From contig OZ020269.1 in NCBI GenBank assembly GCA_963971225.1, forward strand, positions 102,546,905 through 102,610,904: DNA of 64,000 bases. The letters run 5' to 3'. The translations under genes and the position numbers were made by a program. Within the stretch, counting starts at the first letter, position 1. Each line of letters starts with the position of its first letter. The notes under the pieces were generated by a model. The model did not search any database, was not told the DNA's origin, and saw only the letters and a program-made list of their open reading frames with translations. Below are positions 10,336 through 22,149 of the stretch, one piece after another. The stretch is from Melieria omissa (lineage: Eukaryota; Arthropoda; Insecta; Diptera; Ulidiidae).

Positions 10336-11193
10336 ATGTGGATCGGCTATACCGGCGAGTCTAGCAAAAGAACCTGGCCCCCTTAGTCTGGAACAGACGT
10401 TCCTTTAATGATAAACAGTGGTAGCTCGACTGATTCTTTAGCATCCTAGATTTTACATAAACCGTCGGTGGGCAGTTGCCTTAGGACAATATTTTACAGA
10501 ATTCATGGGCACTGTGGAAATGCTCAATCTTTATAACCCCACATGTTCCCACTAGTTCCCCGATATCCCTTGATGTCTGGATCAATGTCCGTTCCATTAT
10601 ATCAAAGGTTCGTGTTTAACAGTGTCCTTGTACTACTATTGCTATAAATTGTTGGGAGTCTTCATGCCACGTAAAAATTGCTGCACATTATACCTCAACA
10701 ACTACCTATCTTCTTGACCAAAAAGTGCTCGGGTTCGCGCTACTTGAAAAAGATCTTGCCAGCCTCACCAAAGGGTGATTCCGCTCTCTTCAATAGGCAG
10801 CCCTTGACATCAAGTTTCCGAGAGACTCTGGATCTTTTTTAGCCAATCGCTTTGGTCCGTTGCATTTGTGATGCGAAGAATGCAGCTCGTCCTCCATAAC
10901 TCATCCTCCATTTGAGTCAAAGCCCATGTGCCTGAAACGCTAGAAAACTGGGCTTTCTCTAACATAGTGAATCGTCCTCTACACTTCGCAAATGACTGAG
11001 GCACGTTCCCCAAACCGTTTGACGTATTCGTTAAATGGGATAAATCCCGTGACGAGCCACACCATGGCTGTCAAATCACGTTGCTCAGCCTCAGCAAGTA
11101 ATTTGTCCTACTGGGTTGAGGCGTCTCAAGAAACATCTAACATCTTCGACGCTTAAAACGTCTGTATTTCGTGCCTAGCAGTCGGATACGGAT
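10336..11193. other. Unclassified, possibly decayed retroelement sequence
   Basis: On the minus strand broken frames give stretches that look once coding (for example 10810-11013, ending DQSDWLKKIQSLSET), with stops between them. I recognise no domain. It abuts the BEL/Pao element. Confidence 0.3.
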
Positions 11194-11456
11194 TGTAGCA
11201 GTAATAAGCTACGGGTGATTGTGAATCCGCGAACTATGTCGAAGTAGGACGCAAAATGAAATGCGTTTGCTAATCGAGTGACAGTGCCAGACTAACTTTA
11301 TTGCGTTTTTTCTTGCTTACAATGTTGTCTACAGCATCTGCGTACAATGTTGTCTACAGGTTATAAAATGAGGGATAGATAAGATAATTGCTTACAATGT
11401 TGTCTACAGCGTCTGCGTACAATGTTGTCTTTTACAACTAATTTAAATCCAGAACA
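11194..11456 (-). repeat. 3' LTR of the BEL/Pao element
   Basis: 263 bp, matching 17002-17264 throughout my reading. It contains several copies of ACAATGTTGTCT. Confidence 0.95.
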
Positions 11457-11480
11457 TTCTCCCGCCTGTTAAGGAATACC

Positions 11481-14400
11481 TTAACTCTCTGTAGGTAGCT
11501 TGCATAACTTTGTCACTGGGCGCTTCATGGTACCGTGCGATGTCTTAACTGTTGCAACGCGAACCAGATTGTCCTTTCCAGGATGTACCTCAGTAACTAG
11601 TCCCATCTGCCAACACGATGGTGGAGCACGTTCATCATACACAAGAACGACTGAGCCAGGTTTCAGATTGTATTTTTCTGTGTGCCACTTGGACCGCTGC
11701 TGCAGCGTAGTAAGATACTCGCGTTGCCATCGACGCCAAAAATCTTGCTGTAAACGAGTAAGAAGCTGCCAGCGAGACAGTCGATTAAGTTGCAGATGCT
11801 TGAGATCTGGTTCAGCTACTTGTACCAGTGGTTGACCTATAATAAAGTGACCAGGAGTTAACACGTCGAGGTTGTCGACGTCATCATCATAAATTGTGGT
11901 GAGAGGGCGAGAATTGAGTTGAGCCTCGATCTCACAGAGTAGGGTAGCAAGTTCCTCGTAGGTGAGTTTAGTGTCGCCTATGATTCGACGCAGATGAAAT
12001 TTCGTAGCCTTGACAGCCGATTCCCATATGCCACCGAAATGTGGCGCCCCTGGAGGGATTAGATGCCAGTTAATAAACGCGTGAGCCATGTACGAACCAA
12101 CATTCTTTGATCTTGTCAATTGTCTGAACCTCTTTACTAATTCTCTGTTTGCACCGATGAAGTTAGTGCCATTATCGCTAAAGATATCGGAGGGTAAACC
12201 TCGTCGAGAGACAAACCTCTTTAGAGCCGCGATAAAGGCATCTGATGTCAAATCTGTGACAACTTCAAGATGTATTGCTCGAGTAGTCAAGCACACAAAA
12301 ACAGCAATATAACCTTTGACTGGAACTGCGTTGCGAGTTTTGTGAACCTTTATAAGAAAAGGGCCAGCATAGTCTATACCGGTGCGATGAAATGGACGCG
12401 CTTGAGTAACCCGGCTGGTGGGAAGATCTGCCATCTTCTGCGAGCAAGTTGAAGCACGGAACCGAGTGCACACTACACATTTGTTGATTTCTCGTTTGAC
12501 CAAACGACGACAACTCGTGATCCAAAACTGTTGGCGTAGAATGTTCATGAGTAGTGTTGGTCCTGCATGAAGATGTTTTAAATGTTGAGCAGCGACGATT
12601 CGTTCCGCTAGAACGCTATCCTTTGAAATTATTATCGGGTGCTTTGTGTCGATATTGCATGTTGCGTTTTTAAGTCGTCCACCAACTCGCATAATTGACA
12701 ACGAGTCAAGAAATGGTGACAGTTTAGTGATGGAGCTCTTCGTGGAGAGCTGTTTGGTCCTTGCAAGTTGATGTATTTCTTCAGCATAATGTTGCGCTTG
12801 AGACCAACGCACACAATGAAGAAGAGCAGTATAGATTTCGGCTGCAGTGTATGCAACTGGAAATGTTGCGTTGCTATTACGTCTTCTTTGCACGAAACGA
12901 TTCCACGTCGCTATGATGGAAAGCACCTTGTGTAGCTTTGAATGGTGATGAAAAAGTAGACTTAAGACATCAGGTCGCTCAGTAGCTAGAAATGCGAAAC
13001 AAGAATTTTTTCGTTGTTCAGCCAACAACTGAACGCTGGTATTATCAGTGTTGCGAGTCGAACGTGGCCACAAGCTTTGTGGTTGTGTAAGCCAATTTGG
13101 TCCATGCCACCAAAGGGCACAACATAGAAGAGCTTTCGGATCCAGACCGCGTGTAGCAACATCTGCTGGATTGTCCGATGACGCTATGTGCTGCCACAAG
13201 GTACGAGGAATTACGTCGATAATTTCAGCAACCCTATTTGCAACATAGGTTTTCCACCGGCGAGGATGCGACGACAACCAACCAAGGACGATCATAGAAT
13301 CTGTCCAAGCTACGCATTCCACTTCGCTTATTCCCATGGCTCTTTTGACGGCCTTGATAAGTTTTGCAAGGAGTAGAGCACCTGCAAGCTCTAGCCTTGG
13401 AAGTGACATTTGCTTCAATGGTGCCACCTTCGTTTTCGAAGTGAGAAGAAAAACCTTTGTTTCCGCCCTAAAGGTAATCCGACAATATAATGCAGCTGCA
13501 TACGCCATTTCTGATGCATCTGAAAAGCCGCAGAGCTGGAATTTGGTTGCAGCGTTGGTTTGAATCCATCGCGGAATCTGTAGAGTATTAAGACATTCGT
13601 AGTGTTGCCGAAACGTTAGCCACTGTTGAGAGAATGACGTCGGAAGTTCTTCATCCCATTCGAAATGGTGTAACCATAATTGTTGAAACATAATTTTGAT
13701 TAATATTGTACAAGGTGAGAGAAAACCAAGTGGGTCATAAATCTTAGAAGACTCAGAGAGAATTACACGTTTGGTACAAGCCGAGTTGACAGGCCTGACT
13801 TTAAAGGTGAAACAATCGGTGAGTGGTTGCCAATGCAGACCAAGAATTTTAAGACTGCTCTCCGAGTCAATTTCTGAGATGTCGAGATTTGATGATTGCG
13901 TATTACCATTTTCAATTACCTTGGAGTCGTTTGAGATCCATTTGGTTAGAGGGAAACCTCTACGCGCAAGCGCCCCTGTGATTTCGGCTTTCATGATTAC
14001 AGCTTCTTCTGTGGTGTCCGCACCGGCAATTAAATCGTCGACATAAAAGTTGTTTTTGATTAGCGAAGCTATTTGAGATGAATTGGCTTCTTCGGCGGTA
14101 GCGCAGAGGCAACGGGTGGCAAGAAAAGGCGCAGAGCCTGTTCCGTAAGTGACGGTGCAAAGCCGGTAGTGCGAAATAGGATTATCAGCAACATCTCTCC
14201 AAAGAATGCGTTGGTAGTCTCGGTCGTCAGGATGCAAGAGTATTTGACGATACATTTTGACGATGTCGCCACAGAGTCCAACACGATATCGCCTGAAATT
14301 TAATAGCAGTGACGTTAGATCGCGCTGAATTGTGGGCCCCACAGCTGTTATATCATTTAACGATACTCCAGATGTTGATTTGGCAGACCCATTGAATACG

Positions 14401-16082
14401 ACTCTGCATTTGGTTGACCTACTCTCAGGCTTCAAAACCGGATGGTGCGGAAGATAGAAAGTTTCGCTAGCACTCTTGTTGATGTCACACGGTGGAACCT
14501 TCTCCATGTGTCCTAAGGCAATGTATTCGTCGATGAATTTTTTGTATTGTATAAACAGTGCAGCGTCACGTGAAAGGCGCCTTTCGAGACTCGCGAATTG
14601 CTTGTAAGCCGATGAAAGTGAATTACCTAGGCGCAACGAAGTGTCTCGAAATGGTAGACGTACCATATGTCGACCGGTGCTGTCGTAACTATGTGTTTCT
14701 TGAAAATGAGTTTCGCAAAATTGCTCCTCTATTGTGTAACGCCTTTCGACCAATAGAGGCTCTCTTTCTGTTTCCCAAAAGCGACGCAATGATTCATCAA
14801 TTCTGAATTCATCCGTTGAGAGAGTTACAGAAAACGCATGAGTATCCTCCCCGCCGTTATGTACTTTCCCAGCTAGTACATAACCGAAAATGGTATTTTG
14901 GATGGTTGGAAAACCTGATTTCGTGGTATGCTTACCATCTGAAAGCAAATTGAAGAAATGTTCTGAGCCAATGAGTACATCTATTGGTCGTGAGCCGAGG
15001 GATCCGTCGTCTGCTATGCTCAAATCAGATGGAAACCCCCAGCTAATTGCATCCACTGGACATGACTTATGCTCCTGAGAGATATGATTTAATATATATG
15101 CATGAACATTTATCGATAAACTGCTGTCGTGTCTTGATGTGAGCCGAAGGGAAACTATACCTTTTGTAACTACCGAACTTGCTCCTCCGATTCCACCGAC
15201 CTTTATTCGACCATTTTGACGGGGCAGACGTAGTCGCTGAACTAAATTTTCGGACACAAATGTTGCCATCGATGCTGAGTCCATTAGTACCTTGCAAACA
15301 GTCGCCCCAGTGCCGTTGATGTTTGAAGCATATACGACCGCTGTGGGAAGTAAAACTTTCTGATGAATGATATCTCTAGTTTGAATCGAATATGATGTTG
15401 ACGGTGGCTGCGGGTCCGTGGTTTCACTTTTGGTGGCAGTGTCTACATGAAGGCACGAATGGTGGTTTCTTCTACAAATGTGACATTTCTGCTTTGATGT
15501 GCAATTGATAACTTGGTGATTTTGTGAAAGACAATTGAAACAGAGCTTATTGTTTTTGACGAACTCCCGTTTTTGATGTAATCCCAGGCTTTTAAATTTT
15601 AAGCATTTGTATAGTTGATGTGCGGCGCCACAGCTGGCGCATGTTGTGGCTGTGTAACTTGAGTCTGTGGCTACGAAGCATCGTGGACGGGATGAATTGG
15701 AAGGTCCGCTTTTATATGACTGCATGCACTCAAGGGCTGTCCATCTTGTATTTAGAAATTTTATGAATTGTTCGATTGTTGGATGATCTTGGGACCCGTC
15801 GTTGCTTTCAGCCCACTGCCTTTTTGTATCATCATCCAATTTTTTCAACAGCAAGTATATGATCCATGGGTCTCGACGTTCTGCCTCTGTGCCTAACGCT
15901 GTGAGCCCTCGCAAAATACAATCAGTGTTGTCTGCTAATGCGCGAATTGCTGCTGCGGAAGGTTCAATTACATTTTTGAGTTGGAAGAAGGACGTTATGT
16001 ATGAGATTATTATGGGCTTTTGCTTATCATACCTGTCGCACACCTTGTTCCAGGCTCTGTCGTAAGCCTCATTTGAGCACAC
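11481..16082 (-). CDS. BEL/Pao polyprotein: rest of gag, protease, reverse transcriptase, RNase H, integrase
   Basis: About 1,533 residues, open throughout; 16082 marks only an alternative start, since the frame continues from gag. Order: remaining gag with YDRAW; zinc knuckle CX2CX4HX4C (CFNCLSQNHQVINC, about residues 180-195) and a second Cys/His cluster; aspartic protease with LMDSAS (about 266); reverse transcriptase with YVDD (about 679); RNase H with GFSDASE (about 855); integrase zinc-binding H-H-C-C (about 1180-1215) and catalytic region with GIDYAGPF, SDNGTNF (about 1302) and HFGGIWE; and a C-terminal domain resembling DUF5641 (KPGSVVLVYDE...). All catalytic motifs appear present. 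The protein copies and integrates the element's RNA through a cDNA intermediate. Confidence 0.93.
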   Translation of the reverse strand: MCSNEAYDRAWNKVCDRYDKQKPIIISYITSFFQLKNVIEPSAAAIRALADNTDCILRGLTALGTEAERRDPWIIYLLLKKLDDDTKRQWAESNDGSQDHPTIEQFIKFLNTRWTALECMQSYKSGPSNSSRPRCFVATDSSYTATTCASCGAAHQLYKCLKFKSLGLHQKREFVKNNKLCFNCLSQNHQVINCTSKQKCHICRRNHHSCLHVDTATKSETTDPQPPSTSYSIQTRDIIHQKVLLPTAVVYASNINGTGATVCKVLMDSASMATFVSENLVQRLRLPRQNGRIKVGGIGGASSVVTKGIVSLRLTSRHDSSLSINVHAYILNHISQEHKSCPVDAISWGFPSDLSIADDGSLGSRPIDVLIGSEHFFNLLSDGKHTTKSGFPTIQNTIFGYVLAGKVHNGGEDTHAFSVTLSTDEFRIDESLRRFWETEREPLLVERRYTIEEQFCETHFQETHSYDSTGRHMVRLPFRDTSLRLGNSLSSAYKQFASLERRLSRDAALFIQYKKFIDEYIALGHMEKVPPCDINKSASETFYLPHHPVLKPESRSTKCRVVFNGSAKSTSGVSLNDITAVGPTIQRDLTSLLLNFRRYRVGLCGDIVKMYRQILLHPDDRDYQRILWRDVADNPISHYRLCTVTYGTGSAPFLATRCLCATAEEANSSQIASLIKNNFYVDDLIAGADTTEEAVIMKAEITGALARRGFPLTKWISNDSKVIENGNTQSSNLDISEIDSESSLKILGLHWQPLTDCFTFKVRPVNSACTKRVILSESSKIYDPLGFLSPCTILIKIMFQQLWLHHFEWDEELPTSFSQQWLTFRQHYECLNTLQIPRWIQTNAATKFQLCGFSDASEMAYAAALYCRITFRAETKVFLLTSKTKVAPLKQMSLPRLELAGALLLAKLIKAVKRAMGISEVECVAWTDSMIVLGWLSSHPRRWKTYVANRVAEIIDVIPRTLWQHIASSDNPADVATRGLDPKALLCCALWWHGPNWLTQPQSLWPRSTRNTDNTSVQLLAEQRKNSCFAFLATERPDVLSLLFHHHSKLHKVLSIIATWNRFVQRRRNSNATFPVAYTAAEIYTALLHCVRWSQAQHYAEEIHQLARTKQLSTKSSITKLSPFLDSLSIMRVGGRLKNATCNIDTKHPIIISKDSVLAERIVAAQHLKHLHAGPTLLMNILRQQFWITSCRRLVKREINKCVVCTRFRASTCSQKMADLPTSRVTQARPFHRTGIDYAGPFLIKVHKTRNAVPVKGYIAVFVCLTTRAIHLEVVTDLTSDAFIAALKRFVSRRGLPSDIFSDNGTNFIGANRELVKRFRQLTRSKNVGSYMAHAFINWHLIPPGAPHFGGIWESAVKATKFHLRRIIGDTKLTYEELATLLCEIEAQLNSRPLTTIYDDDVDNLDVLTPGHFIIGQPLVQVAEPDLKHLQLNRLSRWQLLTRLQQDFWRRWQREYLTTLQQRSKWHTEKYNLKPGSVVLVYDERAPPSCWQMGLVTEVHPGKDNLVRVATVKTSHGTMKRPVTKLCKLPTES

Positions 16083-16106
16083 GATACCTGAAATAACGGA
16101 TTCCGC

Positions 16107-16649
16107 CTAACCTTTAAGATACATTTGGAGGTATTGGAACTTGCGTGAATTGGAAATTGTCTGTACGTTGTGCACTGAGTTTAAAAACAAATCTTTGAAT
16201 TGAGGCCATTTGCAATATTCGCCATGAAAGGCAGGAATGTCCAACTTCGGCAATCTTGAGTCGTTGGCGTGTGAGTGCTCAAGTACGGTACGCTGAGTTT
16301 CTGCAAATCTGTTGAGTGTGGCGTTCAAATCGTCAACCCCAGAGCCGATGTTGTGTTGTGCGACGGATTGTCGTTGAGATGCTTCATGTTGATTTAATGT
16401 AATCAGAAAACGCTCCTTGAGGTCGAGATATAAATCTTCTTGCGCGGAGTATTCCGACGTTTGCTCAGGAAATGCTGAAATCTTCGTATCGACGTTGACA
16501 AATTCCTCCCATAAGGCATCTAGCCTATCACACCGGAGTTTCAAACTTTCATACGATGTATTACTGTTTGCCGACAATATAAAACCTTTATATTTCGTAA
16601 ATGAGCCTTTTATTTGTCCGCGGTTGCGAATTAAGTTATTTAGTTCCAT
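16107..16649 (-). pseudogene. BEL/Pao gag, N-terminal part, ended by an in-frame stop
   Basis: 180 residues starting MELNNLIRNRGQIKGSF, a helical region, then RLPKLDIPAFHGEY and WPQFKDLF, the recurrent gag region (DUF1759-like) of insect BEL/Pao elements. The frame stops at a TAG (16107-16109, minus strand) just after QMYLKG, a position where relatives continue. The downstream frame is in the same phase, so one stop codon is the only visible break in gag-pol. It is either a nonsense mutation or a readthrough site; I favour mutation because the gag homology carries on past it. Confidence 0.85.
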
Positions 16650-17001
16650 TTTGGGTGTTATATGTGGCCAATGCTTTCCTAGTGGGATGCTGATTCAGTG
16701 CCGTTCCTTTGGCACAGCGTGCTGTTGTTGTTGCTTTGTGGAATGCGGTGGTTGATTGTCGCGTGACGCGAGCGTGGCTTGTAGTTGTTGTTGTTGTTTT
16801 GTAACAGTTTTTCGGGAAATTTTTGATGGTGGTGTGATCTTTGGGATTTTTATGTGCTATGTATGTAGCTATGTTGCAATGCAAATTGCGATGTTGTCAC
16901 CAAATGCTTAATTTTTGTAGTTGTTGAAATGAGAAAAATCGAAATAGTTAGTTTTTTCAGTAAAACGCTGACTTTGAGTTGGCTCTCGAAGGACCAGAAA
17001 A

Positions 17002-17264
17002 TGTAGCAGTAATAAGCTACGGGTGATTGTGAATCCGCGAACTATGTCGAAGTAGGACGCAAAATGAAATGCGTTTGCTAATCGAGTGACAGTGCCAGAC
17101 TAACTTTATTGCGTTTTTTCTTGCTTACAATGTTGTCTACAGCATCTGCGTACAATGTTGTCTACAGGTTATAAAATGAGGGATAGATAAGATAATTGCT
17201 TACAATGTTGTCTACAGCGTCTGCGTACAATGTTGTCTTTTACAACTAATTTAAATCCAGAACA
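17002..17264 (-). repeat. 5' LTR of the BEL/Pao element
   Basis: Promoter-bearing LTR for minus-strand transcription; same sequence as 11194-11456 at an offset of 5,808 bp. Confidence 0.95.
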
Positions 17265-18780
17265 CGGATAGATAGTGAAACTAGAAAGATAACGAAACCT
17301 GGTCGTCACTAAGGTTAGGCTTGCCTTGTACACTCCAAGGCCTTTAAGGCCCAAACTGAAGAGGCCCAGGCTGTAGAGTATGGCAAATCCCCTTCTTGTC
17401 CTGTGCTCAGTAGTGTTTGATACAAACTCGGGCTTTGTATCGTCAAACTTAATGTAAAACGGATTTCGAGTCCAGGTCGCCATTACGTCATAGGAACACT
17501 TTCACAAGGACCCGTCAGAGAAACTGTTTGGTTTGTCTATACATAATACAGCAAAACCCGCTTTAGTACTTTACCTATAGATGCAAATTTTTTGATGAAC
17601 TTAAGCGGATGGAGCTCTTAAGCGATTTGAGTACTTAAGCACATAACGCATAGGGCCCACAAATATTGATTACTTAAGCGTCAAATGACATTCAACTTCA
17701 TTCGTTTCTTTTTTTCCTTGTTCACTCCTCCCGGGGCCATAAGGCTTCCACAAGACATTTTCTTGTTTTGGTTACATTAATTGGTTTGGTTTTTCTGCCA
17801 GGATAGGGGATTAGTCTGCCGCAGGTAATCCTAAGTGATGTGGCTGCCATCTATCGCCGCTTAGGAACAACGTCTCCGGTGCTGTGAGCTACCGCTCATA
17901 GCGCCATTTGTTGTGTAAAGCAGGTGACAGCAGGATGGTTGGGAACTTCGCTGAGATCGGTTTGGTGCGCTGTTTTTCGCTAATGCACGCTTCCCCTTAC
18001 AAGCGTTGCTATCGAAAGTGCCCCCTTCGGAACCCTAAAAAATCCATAGAAAACATTTAAAAAGTAAATTAATTAAATGAAGAAAATAATGATCAATCTT
18101 TGATCGTTTATAATTAAAATTATATTTTGACACAATAACGATTTGTGTACTTAAGCTGATTAGTGATTCAACACATTAAATACTAAATGCAAAGATTTAA
18201 AAAATAACCTTTTTGTTGTTATTATATTTTTTTCATTTATCAACCATTTTCTGTTGTTGTGACATCACAGTTTGTCGATGCTTGTTTAAATTTACTGCAT
18301 TCATTTGGATTTTGCTGGCGATTTTTGCATATTTTAATAAAGATAATTGAGAAACTGATCGGCGACCAGATCAAATAGATAAGAGCATTTATTTATAACG
18401 TAGTTAAGATAAAATGCATGAACTGAATCCACTGAACTTTGGGTGGCCTTGACATTTTGGATTTTCTGTTTACTGTCGATTGAAGTTGAATGCGATTTTG
18501 ATAAGCAATAGAAGTCTGTCTGTCTGGATGGTGCGAGATTGGGAAATACTTAGTACTTTGAACTTAATAAAAGAACCTTTTAAAAGGAAAGAATTGGTTT
18601 GCTTTTAAAAAAATTTGATTGAACAAATTAATAACAAAAACATTAAATAATATTAAAACTACAATGAACTATGAAAATATAACAGCATTTGATTGATTCA
18701 AAAAAATTTAGCACATTTTTACCAACATTAGTAGAGGCGCTTTGGAGAATCTGAAGAAAAATGTCCTTTTTATTTGTTTT
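17265..18780. other. AT-rich spacer, no gene seen
   Basis: Minus-strand reading at 17270-17483 gives a short protein-like stretch with no domain I recognise. The block around 17810-18010 is more GC-rich and repeat-like. The remainder is AT-rich. Confidence 0.4.
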
Positions 18781-18821
18781 ATTTTATTTATTTCAATTGT
18801 TTTACTTTATTTTATTATGTA

Positions 18822-20095
18822 TTTTATTTTATTTTATTTTATTTTATTTTATTTTATTTTATTTTATTTTATTTTATTTTATTTTATTTTATTTTATTTT
18901 ATTTTATTTTATTTTATTTTATTTTATTTTATTTTATTTTATTTTATTTTATTTTATTTTATTTTATTTTATTTTATGTTATTTTATTTTATTTTATTTT
19001 ATTTTATTTTATTTTATTTTATTTTATTTTATTTTATTTTGTTTTATTTTATTTTATTTTATTTTATTTTATTTTATTTTATTTTATTTTATTTTATTTT
19101 ATTTTATTTTATTTTATTTTATTTTAAATTTAATTGTATTTTTTATTTTATTTTATTGTATTTATTTCAATTGTTTTATTTTATTTTATTATGTATTTTA
19201 TTTTATTTTATTTTATTTTATTTTATTTTATTTTATTTTCTTTTATTTTATTTTATTTTATTTTATTTTATTTTATTTTATTTTATTTTATTTTATTTGA
19301 TTGTATTTTATTTTATTGTATTGTATTTTATTTTATTTTATTTTATTTTATTTTATTTTATTTTATTTTATTTTATTTTATTTTATTTTATTTTATTTTA
19401 TTTTATTTTATTTTATTTTATTTTATTTTATTTTATTTTATTTTATTTTATTTTATTTTATTTTGTTGTATTTTATTTTATTCTATTTTATTTTGTTTTA
19501 TTTTATTTTGTTTTATTTTATTTTATTTTATTTTATTTTATTTTATTTTATTTTATTTTATTTTATTTTATTTTATTTTATTTTATTTTATTTTATTTTA
19601 TTTTGCTTTATTTTATTTTATTTTATTCTATTTTATTTTGTTTTATTTTATTTTATTTTGTTTTATTTTATTTTATTTTATTTTGTTTTATTTTATTGTA
19701 TTTTATTTTATTTTATTTTATTTTATTTTATTTTATTTTATTTTATTTTATTTTATTTTATTTTATTTTATTTTATTTTATTTTATTTTATTTGATTTTA
19801 TTTGATTTGATTTTATTTGATTTGATTTTATTTTGTTTTATTTTATTTTATTTTATTTTGTTTTATTCTATTTTATTTTGTTTTATTTTATTTTATTTTG
19901 TTTTATTTTATTTTATTTTATTTTGTTTTATTTTATTGTATTTTGTTTTATTTTATTTTATTTTATTTTATTTGATTTTATTTGATTTTATTTGATTTGA
20001 TTTGATTTGATTTGATTTGATTTGATTTGATTTGATTTTATTTTATTTTATTTTATTTTATTTTGTTTTGTTTTGTTTTATTTTATTTTATTTCA
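18822..20095. repeat. TTTTA pentanucleotide array, about 1.27 kb
   Basis: Nearly pure TTTTA units with scattered variants (TTTTG, TTGTA, TTCTA, GATTT). GATTT units cluster at about 19795-20035. The five-base period lets several frames stay open, giving artefactual ILFYF polypeptides. Blocks carrying the same pattern of variants recur (see findings). Confidence 0.98.
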
Positions 20096-21600
20096 ATTAA
20101 CTTATTTATTTAATTATTTCTGCGTGGAATTTTCTTCTTTTATTCTTTGTCTTATTTAATTGGAAGTTTTTGGAGGTTTTCGAGTTTGGGAATTTGAAGA
20201 TTAAATTTCAATGCTCCTTGAGAATTTTCCAAGCTGGAGTTTGGGTAGAATTGGGAATAAAAATGTTTTTAAATTGTTAATTTCCTTTTCCGACTAATTT
20301 TCCACTGCTTAAGTGAAAAATTTGTAAGTAATCAAACAAATTATTCAAGCCTACACTGACAGCAGCATAGATCTGTCGACTAAGACCGACTACAGCTTTC
20401 TCAGATACACTGAAATACATTTAAGCTGCCAATACAGATCGAACAACGAAGGCGCAAGCTGCGTTTGGCTTTGAGGCAACATTTTATTTTATTGCCCATA
20501 AAGAAATTCAAATTCGTTTTGTTGCTGTTGCTGCTGCTGTTATAATTCACAATTGATTGCGGCTGGCGCGATGTTAAGCAACACAAATTAGTAGTTTTTA
20601 AATGGCCCGATAAATACGATACGAATTATGAGAAAATGTAAATTTTGCAAATAAATTCGTTCGAGCCAAAGGCCGCCAACAAACCATATTAGCTGTTATA
20701 CATATGTGAGTATGTATGTGTGCATTGATATTAGTATGTTTGTATATATGTATAGATGTTGCTGTATCAATAAATAGAGCCACAGCGCAAGATCGGTATC
20801 GATGAGCGCTCACTGGCAATTTGCATGCGGTCTGTCGAGTCGGCTTGGCTGAGCAACGCGCTACGCAAAATTCAATTCCCACCACAGATGCGACACACTG
20901 GGCCCCGCCGATGCATCCGCCTGCTTAAAGATTTTGAAAAAATTGAAAATTTGCATGGCAAAGCCATAATTCTCAATTGACTGGGCGAGACGCATTGGTT
21001 GTGTGGCTGGCTGACTAACTGGCTGACTGGTTGGTTGGTTGGTTTATTCGTTTGTTACGTTTATTGATATATGACCATATGCACTCGTATATATATCGTT
21101 GATGCTGCTGCGTTGTGCTCAATAAGATTGCACTTGAAGCGCTGTAAAACGGCAGCAAAAACGCTGCGCCGGCGCACTGCAACCACACTAAATTCAGAGT
21201 AATTACAATGATCGGGCATAGATTTTTTATATTGTCTTTAGTTTTGTTGTTGCTTTGAACAGCAAACGGGCAGATAAAGAAAATTGTGATTATTGATATA
21301 AATTTAAAGAAAATAATCGACATGTTCAAAATGCCTGAAATTTCTTTTGAGTATATAAAAAATCTTGTTAATTATATCTATTAAAATCAGTAAAGATTTT
21401 TATTGCCTAAAATTGAATTAATTGATATGAAATCATGTGCAAAGGACCCAAAATGCGCCTAATGGCAAATGAATTTATGAAATAATAAACGCATCAAACA
21501 CTTAACAATTCAACACTTAACCAACATTAAAATTTTAATACGAATCACTTAAGTTTTGTGACCAAAGCAGTGCCGACTCAATGCGTTTGCGAATGAGTTG
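20096..21600. other. Unique intergenic DNA, no gene seen
   Basis: AT-rich, with a GC-richer patch (about 20750-21190), TATG/CATA runs near 20700-20760 and a GGTTGGTTGGTT run near 21030. Confidence 0.45.
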
Positions 21601-21846
21601 CAGACAGGCGCGTAGTCAGAGTTATTCTTTGGTGGGTTTCGGTGAAAGGGGGGAGTTTAAAAAAGGGTTAGATAGTCATTGACAGGGACAGATTCAGAAA
21701 AATATTTGGGGGGGGGGTTTCAACAATAATTCTTTAATATTCATAAAATGCCAAAAATGCCTTTTAATTTATATAGAGTTTTAAAGTCGATCCTAATATT
21801 TCGGGGAGGGTTGTAACCCCCAAACCTCCCTGGATTCGCCACTGGT
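21601..21846 (-). repeat. MITE-like dispersed repeat (copy 1)
   Basis: On the minus strand it starts near CCAGTGGCGAATCCAGG and has G/C tracts near both ends. It matches 41936-42105, including AATTCTTTAATATT(C/T)ATAAAATG and GTCGATCC(T/A)AATATTTC. CAGTGGCGNATCC is a common MITE terminus. Non-coding. Confidence 0.6.
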
Positions 21847-22149
21847 CATTGATCATATTTAGTGCAACTAAAGACACTCTTAGGTTGGTTTCAGTAAACA
21901 CAGAACACAGGATCACAGGGGCTTGTCAGGCAATACATTGGTCCTTTTGGGGGCATTCGAGTGTAGTTGCTGAGAAACCAGCAAGCTCAATGTCTTATGA
22001 AGGCAGTTTGAGAAGTCAAGGACTTTTTTATTTTTCCGCGTATTAATTTTAAATGCAACTCCGCTATTGTCAACTATCATCTCTTAGTAGGCAACATTCA
22101 AATTTTAAGCATGATGCGTCATTTGCTTTGTTTTTGCTAGTCATTCAAA

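Larger units (their letters stand above)
11194..17264 (-). mobile_element. Full-length BEL/Pao LTR retrotransposon
   Basis: 6,071-bp element transcribed leftwards. The two 263-bp LTRs (11194-11456 and 17002-17264) look identical by eye and, in element orientation, run TGTTCT...GCTACA. Target duplication CGGAT occurs at 11189-11193 and 17265-17269. A purine-rich tract (AGGCGGGAGAA, minus strand) sits next to the 3' LTR. Close to the 5' LTR, TGGTCCTTCGAG begins with the TGG typical of a tRNA primer-binding site; I cannot name the tRNA. The LTR match and intact duplication point to a young insertion. Confidence 0.95.

Noticed and set aside
18742..19995. A 417-aa open frame (and overlapping ones) rich in ILFYF
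   Set aside because: Translation of the TTTTA pentamer; frames stay open because of the repeat, with no gene signals.
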